Shown: positions 6,156-10,525 of the stretch, in pieces
Layout: each line of letters starts with the position of its first letter
Numbering within the stretch: position 1 is the stretch's first letter
Assembly (NCBI GenBank): GCA_009780795.1
Contig: WQZJ01000038.1
Span: 1-10,525 of the forward strand
Origin: Methanomassiliicoccaceae archaeon
GTDB lineage: Archaea; Thermoplasmatota; Thermoplasmata; Methanomassiliicoccales; Methanomethylophilaceae
Reading direction: 5' to 3'
DNA length: 10,525 nucleotides
The notes under the pieces: model-generated
What the model was told of the DNA's origin: nothing
What the model saw: only the letters and a program-made list of their open reading frames with translations
Databases searched by the model: none
Made by a program: the position numbers and the translations under genes

Positions 6156-7724
6156 TTGGACAGAGTGTTCATCTACGACACGACCCTCCGTGACGGGGCG
6201 CAGACGGAAGGCGTTTCTTTCTCTACCGAGGACAAGATGGAGATACTCAGGAAACTGGACGCATTCGGTATCGATTTCGCGGAGGGAGGGTGGCCTTCCT
6301 CCAACCCTAAGGATGATGAACTGTTCGAACGCGCATCCGAGTTGGGAATGAAGAGAACTGAACTCACCGCTTTCGGGAGCACATGTAAGTCAGGCGTACC
6401 CGCTGACAAGGACCCGGGGCTGGCGGCCCTGGCGGACTGCGCTTCGAAATACGTATGCATCTTCGGGAAGGCGTGGGATTTCCATGTGACCGATGCGCTG
6501 AAGATATCCCTTCAAGATAATCTTAAGATAGTGGAGGACAGCGTGAGATTCCTCCGTGACAAAGGGAAGAAGGTCATATTCGACTGCGAACACTTCTTCG
6601 ACGGCCATAAGAGCAACGGACCCTATGCGATGGAGGTTGTCAAGGCCGCTGTGAACGGGGGAGCGGAATGGATAGTCCTGTGCGACACCAACGGCGGCTC
6701 CTTACCAAAGGAGGTCGTTGCTGCCACCAAAGAGGTCGTCGGATCCGTGAACGTCGGTGTCGGGATACATTGTCATAACGATTCGGACCTGGCCGTCGCC
6801 TGTTCGCTGGCGGCGGTCGAGAGCGGCGCAAGGATGGTACAGGGGACGATAAACGGGATAGGCGAGAGATGCGGTAACGCTAATCTCTGTTCAATAATGC
6901 CCGATCTTGCGATAAAGATGGGATACGACATCGGACCGATGGATCTCACTAAGCTCACGGCACTCAGCGGGTTCGTCGGTGAAACGGCCAACATAAGCCC
7001 GCATCCCGGTCTTCCGTACGTGGGCGAACGGGCGTTCGCGCACAAGGGAGGGATGCACGTCAGCGCTTTGTCGAGAGATACGAGAACGTACGAGCACGTG
7101 TCCCCGGAATCCGTAGGGAACAAACGCAGGATACTGATATCGGATATGGCCGGAAGGGCCAGCGTATCCGCGAAGCTCAGGGAGCTGGGGATATCCGATG
7201 AGACGGATGACAATAAGGAGATACTCGAGAGGATAAAGGACCTGGAGGCGGAAGGCTACCAGTTCGACGGTGCGGAGGCCAGCTTCGAGATGCTCGTGAA
7301 GAGATTCAAAGGAGACATCTCCAGGCCGTTCGATGTCGTCGGATTCAGAATGTACATGGACGAGGCCGGGGAGAGAGGGATGATCTCCGAGGCAAGCGTG
7401 AAGGTTGCCGATCGTTTTGGTAACGTTGAACACACCGCATGCGACGGTGACGGTCCCGTGAACGCGCTGGACGGGGCGCTGAGGAAGGCGCTCTCCCATT
7501 TCTATCCGATCCTGAACTCGGTAAGGCTGACCGATTACAAAGTGCGTGTGCTTGACGAGAAAGCGGCCACCGCCGCAAGGGTACGTGTTCTCATAAGGTC
7601 GACGGACGGGAAGGACAGCTGGACCACCGTCGGTGTATCGACGAACGTAGTGGAGGCAAGTCTGATAGCACTCGTGGATTCCATGGAATATGCGATATTG
7701 AAACACGAGTCGAGCGAGAGATGA
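6156..7724 (+). CDS. cimA: (R)-citramalate synthase
   Basis: 522 residues. It condenses pyruvate with acetyl-CoA to citramalate, feeding the threonine-independent route to 2-oxobutyrate and isoleucine. The start is TTG at 6156; GGTGAT at 6147-6152 is a strong archaeal ribosome binding site, and translation from TTG gives DRVFIYDTTLRDGAQTEG exactly where the family begins. Metal and catalytic blocks are DTTLRDGAQ at 8-16, DCEHFFDG at 143-150, GIHCHND at 203-209 and NGIGERCGNANL at 233-244. The C-terminal region (about 395-515) is a LeuA-type allosteric dimer domain. The length near 520 and the FAEGGWPSSNPKD block point to the citramalate synthase branch rather than 2-isopropylmalate or homocitrate synthase. 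Ordering after hom means one transcript covers both routes toward isoleucine precursors. Confidence 0.93.
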   Translation: MDRVFIYDTTLRDGAQTEGVSFSTEDKMEILRKLDAFGIDFAEGGWPSSNPKDDELFERASELGMKRTELTAFGSTCKSGVPADKDPGLAALADCASKYVCIFGKAWDFHVTDALKISLQDNLKIVEDSVRFLRDKGKKVIFDCEHFFDGHKSNGPYAMEVVKAAVNGGAEWIVLCDTNGGSLPKEVVAATKEVVGSVNVGVGIHCHNDSDLAVACSLAAVESGARMVQGTINGIGERCGNANLCSIMPDLAIKMGYDIGPMDLTKLTALSGFVGETANISPHPGLPYVGERAFAHKGGMHVSALSRDTRTYEHVSPESVGNKRRILISDMAGRASVSAKLRELGISDETDDNKEILERIKDLEAEGYQFDGAEASFEMLVKRFKGDISRPFDVVGFRMYMDEAGERGMISEASVKVADRFGNVEHTACDGDGPVNALDGALRKALSHFYPILNSVRLTDYKVRVLDEKAATAARVRVLIRSTDGKDSWTTVGVSTNVVEASLIALVDSMEYAILKHESSER

Positions 7725-7785
7725 TACTCGGCTTGAACTCATAGGAGCGCATACACTATCCGCAGAATGGCAGTCGGCATGAGTG

Positions 7786-7794
7786 TTTTATATC
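7786..7794 (+). promoter_or_regulatory. possible TATA box of the MNT gene
   Basis: The element ttttatatc is centred at 7790 and predicts transcription from about 7816, next to the ATG at 7818. It lies within the first codons of the longer reading from 7767, so both cannot be right as main start and promoter. Confidence 0.45.
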
Positions 7795-7817
7795 TCTTTG
7801 ACTATCAGAAATATGAT

Positions 7818-8135
7818 ATGTTCGACCACGCCGAGGCTGAACGGGTCATCGAGATGGCAAAACGCAACATTGACTCCAGTCTTATGATAGTGTTCGGTTC
7901 GGTGGTCAATGGGACCGCTGATAAGGACAGCGACCTGGACATAATAATTGTGAAAGAATCGGATGAGAATAGTTTTATCATCGGTGCAGAGGCGAGACTC
8001 GCATTGGAAGATTCCAATATCCCAGTAGACATCATTGTCTATACTCCTGAAGAATTTAAAAGGGATCTATCCAATAAGTACTCTCTTGCCCATGAGGCAA
8101 TGGCCACAGGGAGGGTTATCCATGGATCCGTATGA
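7818..8135 (+). CDS. MNT-type minimal nucleotidyltransferase (antitoxin-like)
   Basis: 105 residues from the ATG at 7818. An in-frame ATG at 7767 (17 more residues) or 7779 is possible, but no ribosome binding site is well placed for them, while a TATA box at 7786-7794 predicts a leaderless start at 7818. The polymerase beta-type active site is complete: FGSVVNGTADKDSDLDIIIV supplies GS and the DxD pair, and IPVDIIVY supplies the third Asp. In characterised MNT/HEPN pairs the MNT protein adds AMP to the HEPN partner and neutralises it. The gene ends with TGA at 8133-8135, overlapping the start of the HEPN reading frame by 14 bases, the usual layout of these pairs. It follows cimA on the same strand after about 90 bases and may be read partly from that operon. 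Confidence 0.9.
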   Translation: MFDHAEAERVIEMAKRNIDSSLMIVFGSVVNGTADKDSDLDIIIVKESDENSFIIGAEARLALEDSNIPVDIIVYTPEEFKRDLSNKYSLAHEAMATGRVIHGSV

Positions 8136-8493
8136 TGACGTGGGCATCCTCAGACAAAGGTCTGTATAAGACCTCAGGGCCGCGGAGATATTGGTTGAAG
8201 GAGATGATGAGCTTATGGCGCAGATAGGTTTTTTTCTGCAGCAGTTCATCGAAAAAAAGATGAAGGCCCACTTACAGGAACACGGCGTCGATTATCCAAA
8301 GACGCATGATCTTGTCCTGCTCTTGAAGCTGTTCCCTCAAGAACGAATAAGTGTGGATGACAAGAGATTCGCGAACATCCTTTCGCGGTTCGCAGTGGAA
8401 TCCAGGTACGGAAAACATTCCATGCCTCCTCTGGACGGCCGGCAGATGCTGGACAGGACCAAAAAATTCGCAGAACTTTTAGAAATGTTGTAA
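8122..8493 (+). pseudogene. HEPN-domain partner of MNT, interrupted by in-frame TAA
   Basis: The ATG at 8122 has an excellent ribosome binding site (GGAGG, 8110-8114, spacer 7) and opens MDPYDDVGILRQRSV, then meets TAA at 8167-8169. The same frame continues without a shift as DLRAAEILVEGDDELMAQIG, FFLQQFIEKKMKAHLQEHG, YPKTHDLVLLLKLFP and FAVESRYG to TAA at 8491-8493, so the whole frame would encode a normal-length (about 123 residue) HEPN protein. One substitution (AAA, CAA or GAA to TAA) explains the break. A second, shorter product is possible: GGAGATGAT at 8200-8208 precedes an in-frame ATG at 8215, giving 92 residues without most of helix 1. The clear Rx4-6H RNase motif of HEPN toxins is not seen (only R-Y-G-K-H). 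It is either a dead toxin or a restart-translated truncated partner. Confidence 0.82.
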
Positions 8494-8543
8494 TGGACCC
8501 GATGGAACTACAGGAACTCTAAACATGACCTCGGTCTGCGGCT

Positions 8544-9689
8544 TCAGCCTCTCAGTATCTCCATTATTCCGTCAGCAACGTATACTTTATTCCTCAGCTT
8601 TCCGGTGATCTCTCTGATCACACCGCGGCCCTGTAGCTCTGCAAGGATGGAATTAGCGGTCGGCGGAGAGATATTGAGTGCATCCTTAAGATCCGTAGCA
8701 CGAATGTACGGATTTCTGAACAACATGCTTATCGTACGGACGATGTTCATATTATTCTCGCTGTCCGTGAGTGCTCTTCGATATCTTCGTAATCTTTCGA
8801 TCGTTCTCATAGATGATACCGCTTGAGTGCGGAACGCCTTGGAAACAAAACCCAGCCATTCTGCGAACGCATCCTTGGATGCCACATTGAAAAGACCGTC
8901 TATATACTCGTCACGGTACTTGTTGAAATAATCGCTCGGATACAGCACCGGTGACCTGAGCAATCCGTCAGAATATATTACCAGAACTATCAGAAGCCTC
9001 CCTATTCTTCCGTTCCCGTCCCTGAACGGATGTATGGTCTCGAATTGACAATGGGATATCGCGACCTTCTCTACGGTTCCCACATCCTTGGAGTTCACAT
9101 ATTCGATCCAATTATCCATCAGTCTCTCGACGGTCTCCGGGCAGGCCGGCACCATTTTTGCGGTCTCCAATGTATCTCCTGCCGTGCCTATGGCGTTCTG
9201 AGTTGTCTTGAACTTGCCGGGCGAGAGGTGTGAACCTCTGTCGTTGGACATGAGTATCGTATGAAGCCTTTTTATCAGATCTATGGATATCTTCTCTCCG
9301 CCTTTCAAGGCATTCAGTCCTTCATGAAGTGCGTTTTTGTAACTCATGACCTCTCTGTTGTCGCTCGCTCTCGATACATCCTTCTCTTCTATCCTCTCGG
9401 AACGGTACAGGTCATCAAGCGTGGACCTGGTGCCCTCGATAGATGAGCTTGATGCGGACTCCATCAATGTGAATGCCGTCAACAATATCTCCGACTCCTC
9501 GGCATCCATCTGCGAGGCCATACCGTCGAGTCTCGCCAGTTCGATCGCCGCTTCCGAAAGAGATTGCTGCGTCCTGCGGTCGACATCTATCTCGAAAGGG
9601 AGTTCATGCGGATGAAAATAACAATACGATCCGTTCATGGCCCATCTCACTTCGCCAGCGATGGTTCCGGTGAATTCCTTTTCGTTCAT
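8544..9689 (-). CDS. Fic-domain protein with N-terminal Fic_N region and C-terminal winged helix
   Basis: 381 residues. The canonical Fic motif HPFRDGNGRIGR is at residues 220-231, so AMP transfer to a protein target is expected. The intramolecular inhibitory motif SSSIEG is at 81-86 and matches (S/T)xxxE(G/N), so this is a self-restrained enzyme. The N-terminal region (about 15-100, with FHPHELPFEID and ELARLDGMA) fits the Fic/DOC N-terminal domain. Residues about 315-375 (ATDLKDALNISPPTANSILAELQGRGVIREI) form a winged helix that may bind DNA. Its stop faces the HEPN gene 50 bp away (convergent). A TATA box 26-27 bases before the ATG indicates a leaderless mRNA. Compared with the Fic at 896 it keeps the Asp of the motif and the full inhibitory motif. 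The target is unknown. Confidence 0.95.
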   Translation of the reverse strand: MNEKEFTGTIAGEVRWAMNGSYCYFHPHELPFEIDVDRRTQQSLSEAAIELARLDGMASQMDAEESEILLTAFTLMESASSSSIEGTRSTLDDLYRSERIEEKDVSRASDNREVMSYKNALHEGLNALKGGEKISIDLIKRLHTILMSNDRGSHLSPGKFKTTQNAIGTAGDTLETAKMVPACPETVERLMDNWIEYVNSKDVGTVEKVAISHCQFETIHPFRDGNGRIGRLLIVLVIYSDGLLRSPVLYPSDYFNKYRDEYIDGLFNVASKDAFAEWLGFVSKAFRTQAVSSMRTIERLRRYRRALTDSENNMNIVRTISMLFRNPYIRATDLKDALNISPPTANSILAELQGRGVIREITGKLRNKVYVADGIMEILRG

Positions 9690-9710
9690 ATTATTGAAAT
9701 AATGTAAAAT

Positions 9711-9720
9711 AATATATAAT
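9711..9720 (-). promoter_or_regulatory. TATA box of the Fic gene at 8544-9689
   Basis: The minus-strand sequence is ATTATATATT, centred about 26-27 bases upstream of the A of the start codon at 9689. Transcription would begin at the start codon, a leaderless transcript. Confidence 0.6.
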
Positions 9721-9972
9721 TTTTTTTCTTTAATTCAAATTTAAAAAAATATTTTAGTAATTTTTTTATTAAAATTATTTCAATTAAAGTTTTTAGGTTA
9801 TTTTTTAAATAACATCAATTTAAGGAAGGTTGTCTTTCCTTAAATCGACGTAACGAAAATTTTACGGTCATTTTTTTCCTTAGGACTTGAAGGGCTACCT
9901 CCCTGTTCGTCCGTAAATAAGATCGTGCCCTCAAAATAACGGGCGAAAAATGATGCATTGAGATGCGTAAGG
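9721..9972. other. very AT-rich intergenic stretch with stem-loops, no gene seen
   Basis: From 9721 to about 9817 the sequence is almost only A and T, unlike the near-balanced composition of the genes. It lies downstream of tRNA-Trp and upstream of the Fic gene, both minus strand. It contains GTTATTT-TTT-AAATAAC at 9797-9813, the stronger hairpin at 9818-9845, and a GCCC...GGGC pair near 9927-9944 adjacent to a run of A (T on the minus strand, about 9945-9949), which could end the tRNA-Trp transcript. No open frame with a plausible start or family signature was found here. Confidence 0.6.
9818..9845. repeat. inverted repeat, 10-bp perfect stem plus two further pairs
   Basis: Arms atttaaggaa (9818-9827) and ttccttaaat (9836-9845) are perfect complements. 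G-T and G-C pairs extend the stem toward a TTGT loop at 9830-9833. Alone it is not followed by a T run on either strand at close range. It may be a transcript-end or operator structure; no function can be assigned. Confidence 0.7.
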
Positions 9973-10144
9973 TGGAGGCACTGGGATTTGAACCCAGGTC
10001 AGCGGGTTTCCACCACGGGGGGAGCTACCCCCCGCGAAATTAACGAGTCATCGCTCCAGTTATTCATCAACCGGTCAGCAAACCCGTTTTCAATCACTCT
10101 CGATAACTGGAGCCCGCCAGTCTGCCAGGTTAGCCTATACCTCC
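9973..10144 (-). tRNA. intron-containing tRNA-Trp(CCA)
   Basis: Acceptor strands GGAGGTA (10144-10138) and TGCCTCC (9980-9974) pair, with discriminator A at 9973. Exon 1 ends in the anticodon loop: stem GCGGG (10117-10113), then C32 U33 and anticodon CCA at 10110-10108, G37 at 10107. Exon 2 resumes with A38 at 10007 and CCCGC (10006-10002), then T-arm CTGGG-TTCAAAT-CCCAG. The mature tRNA would be 73 nt. The intron of about 99 nt sits at 37/38, the canonical archaeal place. A bulge-helix-bulge can be drawn (CTCC with GTGG, bulges AGT and AAA), but it has one mismatch, so the splice points could shift by a base or two. CCA is not fully encoded. It lies 13 bases after the rpl41e stop, without room for a promoter. 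Confidence 0.93.
10008..10106 (-). ncRNA. tRNA-Trp intron with box C/D guide RNA architecture
   Basis: On the minus strand, in order: box C variant GTGATTGA (10097-10090), guide CGGGTTT (10086-10080), box D' CTGA (10078-10075), box C' TTGATGA (10070-10064), guide CTGGAGC (10059-10053) and D-like ATGA (10051-10048). The flanks TTA-T-CGAG and CTCG-T-TAA form a terminal stem with one T-T mismatch. Counting five bases upstream of each D-type box, the first guide pairs C39 (10006) and the second pairs C34 (10110) of this same tRNA. In haloarchaea the tRNA-Trp intron is known to guide 2'-O-methylation at positions 34 and 39, so the same role is expected here. A GC-rich hairpin (10016-10034, CGGGGGG/CCCCCCG) follows the guide module. 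The box C insertion and the non-canonical D are deviations. Confidence 0.85.
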
Positions 10145-10157
10145 ATGTGATCGTGAA

Positions 10158-10265
10158 TCACTGCTTACGCATCTTCTGTGCTCTCTTTCTTCTTCTCATC
10201 TTCTTCTTGCGCCATTTCCAACGCTGATTGCCGCGTTTCTTCCAGGCGCGTGAACTTCTCTTCAT
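10158..10265 (-). CDS. rpl41e: 50S ribosomal protein L41e (35 residues)
   Basis: A 35-codon gene with ATG at 10265, TGA at 10160-10158 and a clear ribosome binding site GGAG (10276-10273) with a 7-base spacer. The product has 20 Lys/Arg among 35 residues and three Trp: it starts MKRSSRAWKKRG, continues RWKWRKKKMRRRKRAQ, and ends KMRKQ. The pattern MKR-x4-WKK-x-G-x2-RWKW-x-KK is that of archaeal L41e, one of the smallest ribosomal proteins, a single basic helix sitting between the ribosomal subunits. It is easily missed by gene finders. It lies 37 bases after tRNA-Arg and 13 before tRNA-Trp, all on the minus strand, with no TATA box of its own, so it is probably cut out of a joint tRNA-mRNA-tRNA transcript. 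Confidence 0.88.
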   Translation of the reverse strand: MKRSSRAWKKRGNQRWKWRKKKMRRRKRAQKMRKQ

Positions 10266-10282
10266 TGATATTCTCCTTTCTT

Positions 10283-10297
10283 GAATGTGACACATTC
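10283..10297. repeat. 7-bp perfect inverted repeat between tRNA-Arg and rpl41e
   Basis: The sequence gaatgtg-a-cacattc is symmetrical about base 10290. As RNA it could form a 5-bp stem with a 5-base loop just upstream of the rpl41e ribosome binding site. As DNA it would suit a dimeric regulator. It lies in the 37-base spacer, where transcript processing must occur. Confidence 0.65.
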
Positions 10298-10302
10298 CGT
10301 GG

Positions 10303-10402
10303 CGGGCCCGTCGGGAATTTCGGTCTCTTTTTTGTGAAACTTTCGAACCCGAGGCGTCTGGCTTAGAAGGCCAGCGCTATATCCTGGCTAAGCCACGGGC
10401 CC
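10303..10402 (-). tRNA. tRNA-Arg(TCT) with a 25-nt intron in the T-loop
   Basis: Acceptor GGGCCCG (10402-10396) pairs perfectly with CGGGCCC (10310-10304), discriminator G at 10303, followed by CCA in the genome (10302-10300). Anticodon stem CTGGC/GCCAG encloses CTTCTAA, so the anticodon is TCT. The T-stem TCGGG (10352-10348) pairs CCCGA (10315-10311), but 32 rather than 7 bases separate the strands. They form a strict bulge-helix-bulge: TTCG/CGAA central helix, bulges AAA and ATT of three bases each, then an intron stem GTTTC/GAGAC. Cutting after the second bulge base on each side removes 10341-10317 and restores the consensus T-loop TTCGAAT. The intron is therefore at position 59/60, a non-canonical site. 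The mature tRNA is 75 nt. The anticodon loop has no intron. Confidence 0.95.
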
Positions 10403-10427
10403 ACTCTCACTCCCGATTGCGTCATTT

Positions 10428-10436
10428 GATTTAAAG
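10428..10436 (-). promoter_or_regulatory. TATA box of the tRNA-Arg / rpl41e / tRNA-Trp cluster
   Basis: The minus-strand sequence is CTTTAAATC, centred 30 bases upstream of the tRNA-Arg 5' end at 10402. No comparable element is seen before rpl41e or tRNA-Trp, so it likely drives all three. The remaining bases to 10525 show no clear gene; an ATG at 10507 could open a rightward gene but only six codons are visible. Confidence 0.6.
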
Positions 10437-10525
10437 CTTTACTTATAGAGTCATAGGGACAAACGGCCGTTCCGCGGTCAACGGTGAGATATCGTGAAAT
10501 GAAAAAATGATGAAAGGGGTTCGCA

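Noticed and set aside
6891..7742. Long open reading frame on the minus strand opposite cimA (283 codons)
   Set aside because: It lies antisense to a clear citramalate synthase, has no recognisable domain and no promoter or ribosome binding site. Other long antisense frames opposite hom, nadE and the ATPase were dropped for the same reason.
8167..8169. Stop-codon recoding (pyrrolysine-like readthrough) in the HEPN frame
   Set aside because: Pyrrolysine uses TAG, whereas this codon is TAA, and no recoding structure is evident. A nonsense mutation is simpler.
9860..9930. A further tRNA on the minus strand, suggested by a TTCAAGTCC-like stretch
   Set aside because: No acceptor or anticodon stem could be paired around it.
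10499..10525. Start of a plus-strand gene at the window edge
   Set aside because: The ATG at 10499 meets TGA after two codons, and the ATG at 10507 leaves only six codons, too few to judge.

Overview
The window looks archaeal. Two tRNA genes carry bulge-helix-bulge introns, and a 35-residue ribosomal protein L41e gene is present. Protein genes follow TATA boxes placed about 27 bases before the expected transcript start, and several start codons look leaderless or follow GGTGA/GGAGG-type ribosome binding sites. The NadE, COG2061-type ACT protein, homoserine dehydrogenase and citramalate synthase set fits a methanogen-like euryarchaeon. A relative of Methanomassiliicoccales/Thermoplasmata is my guess, helped by the absence of TAG among the recognised stop codons; the sequence does not prove it.

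Layout, left to right. (1) The 3' part of a TerC/Alx-family membrane protein gene (+). (2) A triple 12-bp tandem repeat and TATA box in front of a Fic-domain protein with a C-terminal winged helix (+). (3) A decayed tRNA-Glu remnant, then a promoter region with three copies of one motif (one inverted, two direct exactly 42 bp apart), then an AAA ATPase with a DUF4143-type C-terminus (+). (4) An intact tRNA-Glu(CTC) downstream of nadE, both on the minus strand. (5) tRNA-Ser(GGA) (+). (6) A tight + operon of ACT-domain regulator, homoserine dehydrogenase and citramalate synthase, serving threonine, methionine and isoleucine synthesis. (7) An MNT nucleotidyltransferase overlapping a HEPN gene broken by an in-frame TAA, convergent with a second Fic protein (-). 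(8) A very AT-rich intergenic stretch. (9) A compact minus-strand cluster of tRNA-Arg(TCT), rpl41e and tRNA-Trp(CCA).

The housekeeping part is the amino-acid operon, nadE, the tRNAs and rpl41e. The accessory part is two patches of toxin/defence-like genes (Fic plus DUF4143 ATPase; MNT/HEPN plus Fic).

The most striking signals are RNA-level. tRNA-Arg is interrupted in its T-loop by a 25-nt intron with a perfect bulge-helix-bulge. The tRNA-Trp intron carries C/D-type boxes and two guides which, by the N+5 rule, point exactly at C34 and C39 of the same tRNA. rpl41e lies between these two intron-bearing tRNAs without a visible promoter of its own.
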